Source of the DNA: Schlesneria sphaerica
Lineage (GTDB): Bacteria > Planctomycetota > Planctomycetia > Planctomycetales > Planctomycetaceae
Length of the DNA stretch: 64,000 bases
Direction of reading: 5' to 3'
Assembly: GCF_044336245.1 (NCBI RefSeq)
Contig: NZ_CP172346.1
Location: 5,146,001-5,210,000, forward strand
A program made the translations under genes and the position numbers. Below the pieces are notes generated by a model, which made no database searches, was not told the origin of the DNA, and saw nothing but the letters and a program-made list of their open reading frames with translations. Shown one piece after another: positions 44,962 through 54,070 of this stretch (its first letter is position 1; each line of letters starts with the position of its first letter).

Positions 44962-46539
44962 TCAGACGTTTGTGGATACCCGATAGCTGGCTGCAGTCTG
45001 TTCAAATTGGGCAATTTGATCGGCAATCCAGGCCTGATCTCGTGGCAACTCTCTTGCCATGAGGCGGGCGACACGTGGAGCCATTTCGACCGCTGCCTTG
45101 GCATTCAGGAACAGAGATCGGGTTCGTCGCGCCAACACGTCCTCGACCGTTCGGGCCATCTCGTGCCGTACGGCAAAAATCACTTCGGCCCCGATATACG
45201 GGAGCGCAGGGTCGAGCCGATCTCGCAGTTCGGGATTTGCGCTGGCAATATCTTCGATTCTGACGGCATCGGATCCGTAGACTGCCAGATGTGACGTCAC
45301 GCTGGCGGACGAGGCAGCACCGTGTACAGCGAGCGTTCTCGTAAGGCAATGTCGCTCAGGCAATTGAGCCAATGTGGCGGCCTGATCGACGCAGTCTTCG
45401 GCCATGTTCCGGTAGGTCGTCCACTTGCCACCGGCAATCGTCAACAGGCCTGAGTGGTCGATGTGAATCGTGTGGTCGCGAGAAAGTGCCGCCGTATTGG
45501 TGCCGTCTCCTGTACGGACAAGGGGGCGGATCCCCGCAAAGACGCTCAGAATGTCGCTCCTTCTGGGGGGCTTGCTCAGATAGCGACCCGCGGTCTCAAG
45601 GATGAAGTCAATTTCCTCTTCGGTGGCCACGGGTTCGATCGGAATGTCATTCAGCGGAACGTCCGTAGTTCCGACGAGCGTATGCTGGTGCCAGGGAATG
45701 GCGAACATCACGCGACCGTCAGGAGTATGGGGAACCATGATGGCCGAGTTACCGGGCAGGAACGAACGGTCAAAAACGAGGTGAATTCCCTGGCTGGGTG
45801 CGATCAAGGTCGACGCCGCGGGGTCTGCCATTTTTCTGACTGCGTCGCAGTAAGCTCCGGTGGCATTGATGACGACGCGGGCAGCGATTTCGAGCTGATG
45901 ATCTGTCTCGCGGTCCCGTGCCACGACACCGCTGATAAAACCGTCGACATCACGTCGCAGTTTGGTGACTTCCATATAATTCAGCAGCACCGCTCCTCGT
46001 TCGCTGGCGGTGGTCGCCAGATTGATCAGCAGCCGCGCGTCATCGAATTGTCCGTCATAGTAAACGACGCCTCCCTGCAGGCCCTCGGTCTTGATGGTGG
46101 GGAGCCGCTTCAGGATTTCGTCACGCGACAGACGACTTGTGGGGCCGAAGCGGTACCGCCCCGACAGGAGGTTGTAGACCTTGAGCCCGAAGCCATAAAA
46201 GGGGGATTCCCACCAGGTGTAGCTCGGAACGATGAAGGCCAGATCATGGACCAGATGTGGGGCGTTCTGACGGAGGAGTCCCCGTTCTTTCAACGCTTCC
46301 ATCACCAGCGAGATATTCCCCTGTTCCAGATAACGGACGCCGCCATGCACGAGCTTCGTGCTGCGACTGGAGGTCCCTTTCCCGAAATCATGCTGTTCAA
46401 GCAACAAGACCTCGTAGCCGCGTGACGCTGCGTCGACCGCGACCCCGACACCTGTCGCGCCGCCACCGATGATGAGCATGTCCCAGGGGGTGCGACGACT
46501 CTCCAGACGTTCTCGCATCTGTTCCCGTTTCATAGTCAT
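44962..46539 (-). CDS. glpD: Aerobic glycerol-3-phosphate dehydrogenase
   Basis: A 525-residue membrane-associated FAD enzyme that oxidises glycerol-3-phosphate to dihydroxyacetone phosphate and feeds electrons to the quinone pool. FAD motif GGGATGVGVAVDAASRG starts near residue 25. Family signatures GTSSRSTKLVHGGVRYLEQG, YYDGQFDDARL, INATGAYCD and TIAGGKWTTYRNMAEDCVDQ are all present. The C-terminal helical domain is complete. It overlaps glpK by 4 bp (ATGA) and is cotranscribed after it. No glpF or glpR is adjacent. An in-frame ATG two codons in is an alternative start. Confidence 0.95.
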   Translation of the reverse strand: MTMKREQMRERLESRRTPWDMLIIGGGATGVGVAVDAASRGYEVLLLEQHDFGKGTSSRSTKLVHGGVRYLEQGNISLVMEALKERGLLRQNAPHLVHDLAFIVPSYTWWESPFYGFGLKVYNLLSGRYRFGPTSRLSRDEILKRLPTIKTEGLQGGVVYYDGQFDDARLLINLATTASERGAVLLNYMEVTKLRRDVDGFISGVVARDRETDHQLEIAARVVINATGAYCDAVRKMADPAASTLIAPSQGIHLVFDRSFLPGNSAIMVPHTPDGRVMFAIPWHQHTLVGTTDVPLNDIPIEPVATEEEIDFILETAGRYLSKPPRRSDILSVFAGIRPLVRTGDGTNTAALSRDHTIHIDHSGLLTIAGGKWTTYRNMAEDCVDQAATLAQLPERHCLTRTLAVHGAASSASVTSHLAVYGSDAVRIEDIASANPELRDRLDPALPYIGAEVIFAVRHEMARTVEDVLARRTRSLFLNAKAAVEMAPRVARLMARELPRDQAWIADQIAQFEQTAASYRVSTNV

Positions 46540-48029
46540 TCATCTCCTTCCCAGTTTTTGCAGCGACTGACGGCCCTTTTCCAGCGTTCCCGGGCCTGGG
46601 TCACAACGGCCTGATCCATTCGAGGTTCAAATCGTCGATCGATCTTTTCTAAAGTGGCCAGTTGAGACACGTCGGTCCAGACGCCTGCTGCCAGACCTGC
46701 CAGGAACGCCGCCCCGCGCGCCGTGGTCTCGGTAACCGCTGGACGAACCAGAGGGACGTGCAGCAAGTCCGATTGGAATTGGAGCAGCAGGTCATCCCGT
46801 GTTGCCCCTCCATCCACTTTCATTTCCGGCAGCGTGACGCCCGAGTCACTTTGCATCGCAGCGGCGAGATCCGCGACTTGATGCGCAATCGACTCGACCG
46901 CAGCACGGGCGATATGTGCGACGGTGGTTCCTTGTGTCAGACCAATGATCATTCCTCGTGCATTTGCATCCCAGTAGGGGGCTCCCAAGCCGGCAAATGC
47001 AGGCACAAAGTAGACGCCGCCGCTGTCTGGAACCGATCCGGCAAGGTCGCGGATCTCCTCAGATGAGACAATCGCCCGTAATCCATCTCGCAACCATTGC
47101 ACGACCGCCCCGCCAATGAAGACACTTCCTTCGAGTGCATAAGCGACCTGGCCGGCAGGTGCCGCAGCGATGGTCGTGATCAACCGGCTACGTGACGCGA
47201 CCGGAGTGTCTCCGGTGTGCTGCAGCATGAAACAACCGGTCCCGTACGTTGTCTTGGTTTCGCCTCGGTGGACGCACAGTTGTCCGAAGAGTGCCGCCTG
47301 CTGATCACCCGCGATACCCGCAATGGGAATTGCAGCTCCGAATTGTTCTGCGGCGACTTCGGCGAGCTGACCACTGGATTCACAAACGTCCGGAAGCATT
47401 GCCCGGGGGATTCCGAAGAGACTGAGCAGTTCGGCATCCCACTGCCGGGTATGGATGTTGAAAAGCTGCGTCCGGGAGGCATTCGTGACATCTGTCAGAT
47501 GGCTTTTCCCTTTCGTCAGATTCCAGATGAGCCAGGTATCGACAGTCCCGAAGGCCAGTTTTCCTGCTGCTGCCCGCTCACGCGCACCGGAGACGTTATC
47601 CAGAATCCAGGCAACTTTCGTTGCGGAAAAATAAGCGTCCAGAACCAGTCCGGTTCGTTCTGTGACGAGTCCCTCAACCCCGTCGCGGCGGAGCCGATCA
47701 CACATCGGTGCGGTACGTCGATCCTGCCAGACGATTGCCGGACAGATCGGCTGACCGGTTTTACGATCCCAGACAATGGTGGTCTCACGCTGGTTCGTAA
47801 TCCCTACCGCTGCAAGGTCGCGGGCATGGATTCCCTGTTGTTCGATCGCCTGTCGCGCCACGGACAGCTGCGTTTCCCAGATGTCGTGGGCGTTGTGTTC
47901 GACCCAGCCGGGCTGGGGGTAATGCTGCCGGAATTCGCGTTGTGCGATCTGGCAGACAGGACCCGTTTCATCAAAGATGAGTGCCCGACAACTGGTCGTT
48001 CCGGCGTCGAGTGCGAGTACGTAGGGCAT
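46536..48029 (-). CDS. glpK: Glycerol kinase
   Basis: A 497-residue FGGY-family kinase that phosphorylates glycerol with ATP. ALDAGTTSCRALIFDE at the N-terminus is the ATP-binding phosphate-1 motif, and GITNQRETTIVWDRKTGQP is the glycerol kinase signature. GDQQAALFGQLCVHRGETKT and YGTGCFMLQHTG follow, as does DGGATRDDLLLQFQSDLLHV. All are intact. The start is ATG 48029 (MPYVLALD); GTG 48044 adds five residues and is possible. First gene of the glpK-glpD operon, which lets the cell use glycerol or glycerol released from phospholipids. Confidence 0.95.
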   Translation of the reverse strand: MPYVLALDAGTTSCRALIFDETGPVCQIAQREFRQHYPQPGWVEHNAHDIWETQLSVARQAIEQQGIHARDLAAVGITNQRETTIVWDRKTGQPICPAIVWQDRRTAPMCDRLRRDGVEGLVTERTGLVLDAYFSATKVAWILDNVSGARERAAAGKLAFGTVDTWLIWNLTKGKSHLTDVTNASRTQLFNIHTRQWDAELLSLFGIPRAMLPDVCESSGQLAEVAAEQFGAAIPIAGIAGDQQAALFGQLCVHRGETKTTYGTGCFMLQHTGDTPVASRSRLITTIAAAPAGQVAYALEGSVFIGGAVVQWLRDGLRAIVSSEEIRDLAGSVPDSGGVYFVPAFAGLGAPYWDANARGMIIGLTQGTTVAHIARAAVESIAHQVADLAAAMQSDSGVTLPEMKVDGGATRDDLLLQFQSDLLHVPLVRPAVTETTARGAAFLAGLAAGVWTDVSQLATLEKIDRRFEPRMDQAVVTQARERWKRAVSRCKNWEGDE

Positions 48030-48194
48030 GAATGCAATACTCACGAAATGCGGCGTGAAGGGAAGGGTTCTGCCGACCTGAGATTTTGATTTCGATTGCG
48101 GTGATTGGGACGCCTCTCATTGTACCCGCGCCGGTGCAATCCATCACGCGAATCCGCCGCTTCGTCGCTGGAGACCATCCGACATTTTTGAATT

Positions 48195-48225
48195 GAAGCG
48201 CCCCCTCGTGAGGGACCGCGGCTTC
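48195..48225. terminator. Hairpin downstream of the zinc-ribbon/STN gene
   Basis: GAAGC..CCCTC-GT-GAGGG..GCTTC, with a short unpaired part between the inner and outer stems. It lies about 95 bp past the stop of the minus-strand zinc-ribbon gene and 165 bp before glpK. Probably a terminator; no T-run. Confidence 0.35.
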
Positions 48226-48317
48226 CATGAGGTCAAGGGGCAGAGCGGAGAGACAACTGTCATTGAGGAGGACGTGACGAGCTGCGGCAGGCGAAATATA
48301 TTGTCGGGGATCGCAAT

Positions 48318-49223
48318 CTACTCTCCTCGCAATCGCAATCCCGTCGCTTCGATCTGGATGGTCCAGCCGGCCGAATCGGTAATCGTCTGCAGCACTCCCC
48401 CGACCGTCGTGTTTTCGAGCTCGAAGGTCATCGTCTTGCTCAACCGATCACGGCCCAGATCATCGTCGTCATAGAGAATGGGGGCTCCCAGGTGTTCCTG
48501 GAGGGCTTCCAACAGGTCCCGACGACTGACTGGCTTCGATTGTTTGTAGAGCAGCAGCCGTTGAGTCAGCTTTCCCTCGACATCCACCTTCGGCGGCGGG
48601 GGTGGAAACGTCGGGCTCTCGTCCTCCGGGATGATGTCGGTTGGAGCCTGGGCCAGGTGCGGAGGCAGGGGAGCGTCGCGATTGAATGGTTCGAGCGCAC
48701 TGGCAACTACGTCAGGATTCTCGACCGGTGATGGCACGACGGCAACCGGGGGTGTGGGATCCGATGCGCCGACGGGGGCTGGCGAGGGTTGCTGGTCGGT
48801 ATCGATGTTCTCTGGCAACGTCTCGGTGGGCATTCCGGTGACGTCGATGGGGGAAGGGGGCGGTGCAGGGACCAGACGGTGCTTGGGACGCAGAGCAAGG
48901 ACAGCGACGAACACGGAAATCGCAATTGCCAAGAGCCACGCCGCGGTGAGGGGAGAACTGATCAGGCGCTGAAACGTCGTCGAGGTCGGCGCTTTTGCAA
49001 CGTAAATTTTGTCCTGCGGGGACTTCCTGCTGCGGCGAGCATGTTCGTGACTGGCAAGCTCGTCAGGGGTGAGTCGGCGAATCCCGTATTGTCCGTCGCC
49101 GGTCGTTTCAGTGATGCGCAGTGCGGTCTTGCACTCCGGACAATTGACCCGCCTGCCGATAAACGAACGATCGCGAATCCGCAGAGTCGTACCGCATTCA
49201 GGACAGGAAGAACGACCGGACAT
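48318..49223 (-). CDS. Zinc-ribbon, single-TM, STN-like protein (paralogue 1)
   Basis: A 301-residue protein. An N-terminal zinc ribbon (CPECGTTLRIRDRSFIGRRV, then CPEC; four cysteines) is followed by one membrane helix (about 90-110, AAWLLAIAISVFVAVLAL). A long Pro/Ala-rich linker leads to a C-terminal domain (about 220-301: VSRRDLLEALQEHLGAPILY, VGGVLQTITDSAGWTIQIE) that looks like the short STN/secretin N-terminal fold. The ribbon should sit in the cytoplasm and the STN-like domain outside. The ATG at 49223 is better than TTG 49235. It is downstream of a larger paralogue on the same strand (about 140 bp away). Function unknown. Confidence 0.7.
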   Translation of the reverse strand: MSGRSSCPECGTTLRIRDRSFIGRRVNCPECKTALRITETTGDGQYGIRRLTPDELASHEHARRSRKSPQDKIYVAKAPTSTTFQRLISSPLTAAWLLAIAISVFVAVLALRPKHRLVPAPPPSPIDVTGMPTETLPENIDTDQQPSPAPVGASDPTPPVAVVPSPVENPDVVASALEPFNRDAPLPPHLAQAPTDIIPEDESPTFPPPPPKVDVEGKLTQRLLLYKQSKPVSRRDLLEALQEHLGAPILYDDDDLGRDRLSKTMTFELENTTVGGVLQTITDSAGWTIQIEATGLRLRGE

Positions 49224-49361
49224 TACGAGAACCAATTTTCAGAAGAAGGGGAGAAGGAACTTGAGTGACCGAATCCTTCACGTTGTCTCAAAGAAGTGAT
49301 GTTATTACGGAACAGCATGGCAGGACTGCAGATGAACAGACCTGCCGTTCGTCTTCTCAAT

Positions 49362-51278
49362 TTATTTCGTCAGCTCAAATGGTTTCAACCCGCTCGCGCT
49401 GGCTGCGGCCAAGGTGGTGACCAGGAGATTCTTCCTGGCTTCATCAACGATGATGACTAACGTCTTTTCAGGTTTGGGATCAATCCCCTTCGAGTCTGCG
49501 AAGATCTTTAAGACGACGTCCTTTACGGGAGCTCCATCCATCTTGAAGGTTTGTGCAATATTCTTGGTAAAGCCCCCCAGTTTGAGTGCGTCGCCATCGA
49601 TTTCAATAGGTGTCTTAATTTCCCCGGCGATGAAGTCGAATGCTTCATTCAGTGGCATTCGACGGAAATCGACATCGATCCGCATCTGCAGCCGATCGGC
49701 GACCTGTTCCGGAATTTTGGATTGCTTCGGGTCGGCAGGTAGGGGGCGCGACTTCGTGAAGTCTGTTCTGGTGGACTCTTCCCAGGACAGCATGGCTCCC
49801 AGCACCAGATTGGGACCGGCGACATCGGGCAGGCTGGTGACCAGTTGAACGTGCTCTGGTCCGTGGTGGAACTCGGTTGCCATCGAGAATACTTCCATCA
49901 TCGCCGGGACGCGTCCAATGACCATCCGTTTGCCTTTTTCCTGGGGGTTCATCTGCTGGAAATAGGGAAGCAGGTGTTCGGCAAGTCCGGCCAGTTTCTC
50001 CTGAAGCTCGTTCTCCAGCTTCAGGATCGCCTTCTTGCCGGTCACACCTTTTCCGTGCAGCAGGATTTCCGAGAAGAATTCGTCGGGCGACAGTTGGATG
50101 CTCCAGGCGACGGTTTCGACATCATCCCCCAGCCAGTCGACGGAGTTCTGAATCAAAGGCAGGACGTTCTGCGGAAACCAGGTCTCCTGCAGTGTCAGTG
50201 TTTGTGGATTGAAGATTGCGGTCAGGTGTCGATCACGATCGGTAAAGGGAAGCAGCGGGTCGATTGCTTCGGCGGGGTGTCGCTGCGTCACGGCATCGAC
50301 CATCTCTTGTGCCTGGCTTTTCGGGCAGACAACCAGCGTCCGCTGATCGACGATCATGTAGGCGCGCTGTTCCGAAATGTAAACAGGTTGAGAATAGCTG
50401 TCATCGCGCATGCCGAATTGTTCGATCAACTGGCTGCGTTTTTGTTCTTCGGTCAGGTGTGCGACAGCGGCAACATCGGGCAGCGTCCCACGCATTCCGG
50501 GGATCAGGCAGATCATCAGCTCTTCGACCTGCTCGGGTTTTCGCTGGAAGAGATCCTGAAGTGTCTTTTCAATGAACTGAGCGAGTGCCGGGGCACAGAA
50601 GCGAATTTCTTCTCCGAGGCTATCGGGCTTCCAGAGTTCGGCCGGTCTCAGATTCAGCACGACCTGCGATCCGAAGGGAATGTACTGGAGTTCGATCGGC
50701 TTGCCGTGAGTCGGGCTCGAATGGGCGGGGCCCTCGTTCGAACCGGCCTCGCTCACGGCGTCGTGCTCCTGCGAAGCGGCGTCAGACGAAGCCTGATTGG
50801 GCAGTTCCGACGACGTTTTGGATGTGAAGCGGGGAACGATAAACACCATACCGGCAATGACCGCCAGGGCCAGTCCTGTCAGCCCCAGGCCGATATTTCT
50901 GCGACGGGAGTTCTGCTTTTGTCGTTCCTTCAGTCGCTCCGTTGTTCCTTTGGTGGTGGCAATCCGGTCGAGTGCGGCCAGCTCAGGTGGAACGCTGAAG
51001 TTGAAATCGGGAGGGGCACCCTGCGGGGAAGCCACTGGCTCACTCGGGATCTGGCCCGACGGAACCGTTTCTGTCTTCGAGGACGACGGAGCAGAGTCTT
51101 CGCTGGTACGATTCGGCGGGGGTGCCGGGGACCCGGTCGCTTCGGGGGGAACGACGGTTGGCTCCGCGAGCACGAACGTGTGCGCACACTTAGGACATTT
51201 TCCCTTTCGTCCCAGCAGACTTCGATCGGGAATCTTGAGGTGTTTTCCGCAGTTCGGACATGGAATTTGAATCGACAT
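49362..51278 (-). CDS. Zinc-ribbon, single-TM, STN-like protein (paralogue 2)
   Basis: A 638-residue protein. The N-terminal zinc ribbon (CPNCGKHLKIPDRSLLGRKG, then CPKC) is of the MJ0042 type. A Pro/Ser-rich cytoplasmic linker and a membrane helix (about 128-148, GLGLTGLALAVIAGMVFIV) follow. A large outside domain (about 195-520, starting IPFGSQVVLNLRPAEL) has no family I recognise. The end (about 535-610, LQMRIDVDFRRMPLNEAFDF, FKMDGAPVKDVVLKIFADS) resembles an STN domain, as in the smaller paralogue downstream. Signal probably passes between the ribbon inside and the outer domains, but that is inference. Divergent from the 113-residue membrane protein gene. Confidence 0.7.
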   Translation of the reverse strand: MSIQIPCPNCGKHLKIPDRSLLGRKGKCPKCAHTFVLAEPTVVPPEATGSPAPPPNRTSEDSAPSSSKTETVPSGQIPSEPVASPQGAPPDFNFSVPPELAALDRIATTKGTTERLKERQKQNSRRRNIGLGLTGLALAVIAGMVFIVPRFTSKTSSELPNQASSDAASQEHDAVSEAGSNEGPAHSSPTHGKPIELQYIPFGSQVVLNLRPAELWKPDSLGEEIRFCAPALAQFIEKTLQDLFQRKPEQVEELMICLIPGMRGTLPDVAAVAHLTEEQKRSQLIEQFGMRDDSYSQPVYISEQRAYMIVDQRTLVVCPKSQAQEMVDAVTQRHPAEAIDPLLPFTDRDRHLTAIFNPQTLTLQETWFPQNVLPLIQNSVDWLGDDVETVAWSIQLSPDEFFSEILLHGKGVTGKKAILKLENELQEKLAGLAEHLLPYFQQMNPQEKGKRMVIGRVPAMMEVFSMATEFHHGPEHVQLVTSLPDVAGPNLVLGAMLSWEESTRTDFTKSRPLPADPKQSKIPEQVADRLQMRIDVDFRRMPLNEAFDFIAGEIKTPIEIDGDALKLGGFTKNIAQTFKMDGAPVKDVVLKIFADSKGIDPKPEKTLVIIVDEARKNLLVTTLAAASASGLKPFELTK

Positions 51279-51717
51279 GGATTTTACCGCTCGCCGTCCT
51301 GACCGTGTTTACTTGTAGTCACCGCGCGGTGTGCTCATTCCGGATGACGCCGAGAGAAACTGCTGCGGAACCGAATCGTGAAGGGTAACAGATCGGTCGG
51401 CTCAGTGGTCGCATCACGCGTTCAGTCCGGGCTTGAGCTTCTCGTACGCTCAGTCGAAAGCAGCGACGCAATCCACTACGCGCAATGATGATGTGCGTTG
51501 TACAATGTCTGCGTTGATTATGGAACTTGTCGACCGTCCGATGTGTGCGCGGGCCCGTGCACACATCGCAGATTCCGCGGCCTTGAAAGGGGCGATGTGG
51601 GTGGACTGGACAGAAACCTTTCCCGGTGAATTTCAGGTTCAAAAGGTGACAGAAAGCGAATCGGGGGGCGGACTGACTTTGGTTGTCTTGCAGAGACCTG
51701 ATAATAGAGGCCGGTTA
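51279..51717. other. Divergent intergenic region
   Basis: About 440 bp between the zinc-ribbon gene and a small membrane protein gene. A plus frame continues upstream from 51718 to 51433 but has no ribosome site and composition unlike a gene. No RNA or repeat stands out. Confidence 0.4.
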
Positions 51718-52059
51718 ATGAAGAACCCGGCACCGTTGCTGATTAGCTTTGTCTGCGGAATCCTGGCGTGCCTGTTCGTGGTGGTGGGCAAGATGTTGAT
51801 CTTTCCCTCGGCGGTTCAAGCTCTGCCATTCTTGTCAGCCTACAGGGAAGAATATCACGACTATGGCTTGATTCCCGACTTTTACTACAAACTTGAAGCA
51901 CGGATGAATCCGCGTGAGTTCGAGAGGTTTGTGTATCTGGTGGGTTTTCGTCCTGAGGATCAGAAAAACTCAACTCTGTACCTGATCGAGCTTCCAGACT
52001 ATTCCAAAAGGGCTGAGTACTCTGGTGGGGAACTTGTTTACGAAGAATCCCGAGAATGA
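51718..52059 (+). CDS. Small single-TM protein, unknown
   Basis: A 113-residue protein: MKNPAPLLISFVCGILACLF starts a membrane helix or uncleaved signal (to about residue 25), and the rest is a soluble acidic and aromatic domain (YREEYHDYGLIPDFYYKLEA, RMNPREFERFVYLVGFRPED). No motif is recognised. The ATG at 51718 has AGAGG about 8 bases upstream. It precedes the LplT-like gene by 189 bp on the same strand; a shared role is possible but unproven. Confidence 0.6.
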   Translation: MKNPAPLLISFVCGILACLFVVVGKMLIFPSAVQALPFLSAYREEYHDYGLIPDFYYKLEARMNPREFERFVYLVGFRPEDQKNSTLYLIELPDYSKRAEYSGGELVYEESRE

Positions 52060-52248
52060 GTTGCGTCCATCGCAATTGAGCTTGCCTCACCGCTTTTACG
52101 GCTGTCGGATCCAGTGTGTACGGCCTGCCTGGTTGCTGAAAACCGGTCGGCAAGTCTGGCTTTCCTGATCCAGAATATCCTGCAAGAATCCGGCAGCGTT
52201 GATCTTGGATCGCCTTCGATCTTTGTTTTGTGAGAAAGCCTGCCCAGC

Positions 52249-53790
52249 ATGACCCAGGAAGCGACCCTTATTCGCCCGCCACTGTTTCAGGACCGTAGCT
52301 TCTGGGGGCTGAATCTGACCCAGTTCTTTGGTGCTTTTAACGATAACCTGTTTAAGCAACTTGTCATGCTCGACTGTCTCGATCAGGCGAGTCAGGGGGG
52401 ACGGGACCTCCAGGGATTAGGACTCGTCCTGTTTTCCATTCCGTTCATCGGAATTTCTGGCTTTGCGGGATTTCTGTCAGACCGATTCAGCAAGCGGACC
52501 ATTATCGTTCTGTGCAAAATGGCCGAAGTGCTGATTGTGATCCTGGGGATGATCGGGTTCCTGCTGCATAGTCTTCCGTTCCTGTTGGCGGTCCTTTGCC
52601 TGATGGGGGCTCATAGTGCCTTTTTCGGCCCTTCCAAGTACGGCATCCTGCCCGAAATGTTGCGCGATCAGGACTTGCCGCGAGCCAACGGGATGATGTT
52701 GATGGCGACGTTCCTGGCCATTATTTTCGGTCTGACAGCGGCCGGCATGGCAAAGTACTTTTTTAATTCCACACTCTGGCTGGCGAGCCTCCCCTGCCTG
52801 GTGATCGCTTTATTGGGGCTGGTGACCTCGCTGGCGATCCGGCCTACGCCGGTCGCACAACCCAATCTGAAGTTCGACGCCTCTTCACTGCTGATCGCAT
52901 CTCAGACTCGCCAGCTTCTCCGAAATTCACCCAGCTTGCTTTGGGTGCTCTTGATGTCATCGGCGTTCTGGTTCGTCGGGGGGACTGTCTATCCGCCAGC
53001 GATCAATGCATTGGCGAAGGAGCAGTTTCATCTGGATGATTTGATCACCGGCATGATGGCCGCCAGTACGGGGGTGGGAATCGCGCTTGGCTGCGTCGTG
53101 GCGGGGATTCTTTCGAAAAATCGAGTCCGCGGCTGGATTGTGAGGATGGGAGCGTGGGGACTGACGCTCAGCCTTCTCGCTCTCGCCTTGCCCGGCCCGG
53201 GCTGGGACAAAGTTCGTGACGAAATTCGCGAGTTGAAGTCCGTCGCGGGCGTGTCCGTTCCTGCCAACCCAACCGCAGTCGCTGTGAATTCGGCCGGAAC
53301 CCCAGCAGTCGAAGGGACTGCCGGAGTTGGCGCGGAGAAGACTACGACTATTTCTGAGACTGAACGGGATCAGCAGGTGCAGGTGGCAGCGACAGGTGAG
53401 GTCGCGGACAAGACCGCTGAGCGCGCTGCCCGCGATCAACGACTCAGCCCTGCCGAGCGGTTCTACCGTGGGACGCTGCTGGGACCTTATGGAAGTGTGG
53501 TTGCGCTGATCTGTGTGGGCTTGTTTGCCGGCTTCTACAGTGTCCCGCTACAGGTCTTCCTGCAGGCCTCGGCACCCGTGGAGCAGAAGGGGCGGATCAT
53601 CGGGGCCAACAATTTGATCAACTGGATTGGTATCGCTTCCGCGGGTGCTGTTTGCTTTGCAGGCCGAGTCCTGCTGGTGGATACGCTGATGCTTCCCTAC
53701 GCGTCGCTGTTCGGCATGGCGGCCGCTCTGATGTTACCCGTCGCGGCGTTCTACAGTCCACCAGACGTCGCAATCGAGCAGGAAGCGTGA
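52249..53790 (+). CDS. MFS carrier of the LplT (lysophospholipid flippase) type
   Basis: A 513-residue carrier with about 12 membrane helices. The N-terminus FWGLNLTQFFGAFNDNLFKQ and the segment SAFFGPSKYGILPEMLRDQD, then LPRANGMMLMATFLAIIFG, match LplT-type MFS proteins, which move lysophospholipids across the inner membrane for re-acylation. Between the two halves near residues 325-410 is a hydrophilic Ala/Glu/Thr-rich insert not needed by the fold. No fused acyltransferase is present. The following gene encodes a secreted PLA2-like protein, whose product would be a lysophospholipid. ATG 52249. Confidence 0.82.
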   Translation: MTQEATLIRPPLFQDRSFWGLNLTQFFGAFNDNLFKQLVMLDCLDQASQGGRDLQGLGLVLFSIPFIGISGFAGFLSDRFSKRTIIVLCKMAEVLIVILGMIGFLLHSLPFLLAVLCLMGAHSAFFGPSKYGILPEMLRDQDLPRANGMMLMATFLAIIFGLTAAGMAKYFFNSTLWLASLPCLVIALLGLVTSLAIRPTPVAQPNLKFDASSLLIASQTRQLLRNSPSLLWVLLMSSAFWFVGGTVYPPAINALAKEQFHLDDLITGMMAASTGVGIALGCVVAGILSKNRVRGWIVRMGAWGLTLSLLALALPGPGWDKVRDEIRELKSVAGVSVPANPTAVAVNSAGTPAVEGTAGVGAEKTTTISETERDQQVQVAATGEVADKTAERAARDQRLSPAERFYRGTLLGPYGSVVALICVGLFAGFYSVPLQVFLQASAPVEQKGRIIGANNLINWIGIASAGAVCFAGRVLLVDTLMLPYASLFGMAAALMLPVAAFYSPPDVAIEQEA

Positions 53791-53995
53791 TTCCCCTCCT
53801 GTTCTTTTCGTTTCGGTCGTTTTTGCCCTCTCGGGCAGCAAGTTCATCGGAGAGAGGTATTTGCGACTGTCGATCCGAAAAAGAAGGTATCGTCGATCGA
53901 AGTCAACCTATTTATTCTGTGATGGCTATTTTGTTTTATAGGAAAACTCAACTCAACTTGTGTTTCCTCTTTTGAGTCGCCAACATTCCTTGACA

Positions 53996-54010
53996 GGAGG
54001 CTTTTCCTCC
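53996..54010. repeat. Short hairpin upstream of the PLA2-like gene
   Basis: GGAGG-CTTTT-CCTCC. A second pair, ACTCAA (53951-53956)/TTGAGT (53972-53977), lies just upstream. Together they could fold the leader of the PLA2-like gene. Weak evidence. Confidence 0.3.
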
Positions 54011-54070
54011 GGGGGCAGGATCTAAGTCCGGCTCTGTGGGTTTCAGGCTGCGATTTTGAGGTTAAGTCAA

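Noticed and set aside
45454..46425. 323-residue plus-strand open frame
   Set aside because: Antisense to glpD and without family resemblance.
47217..48089. 290-residue plus-strand open frame
   Set aside because: Antisense to glpK and without family resemblance.
49845..51302. 485-residue plus-strand open frame
   Set aside because: Antisense to the zinc-ribbon paralogue; the minus frame has the zinc ribbon, TM helix and STN-like end, while this one has nothing recognisable.
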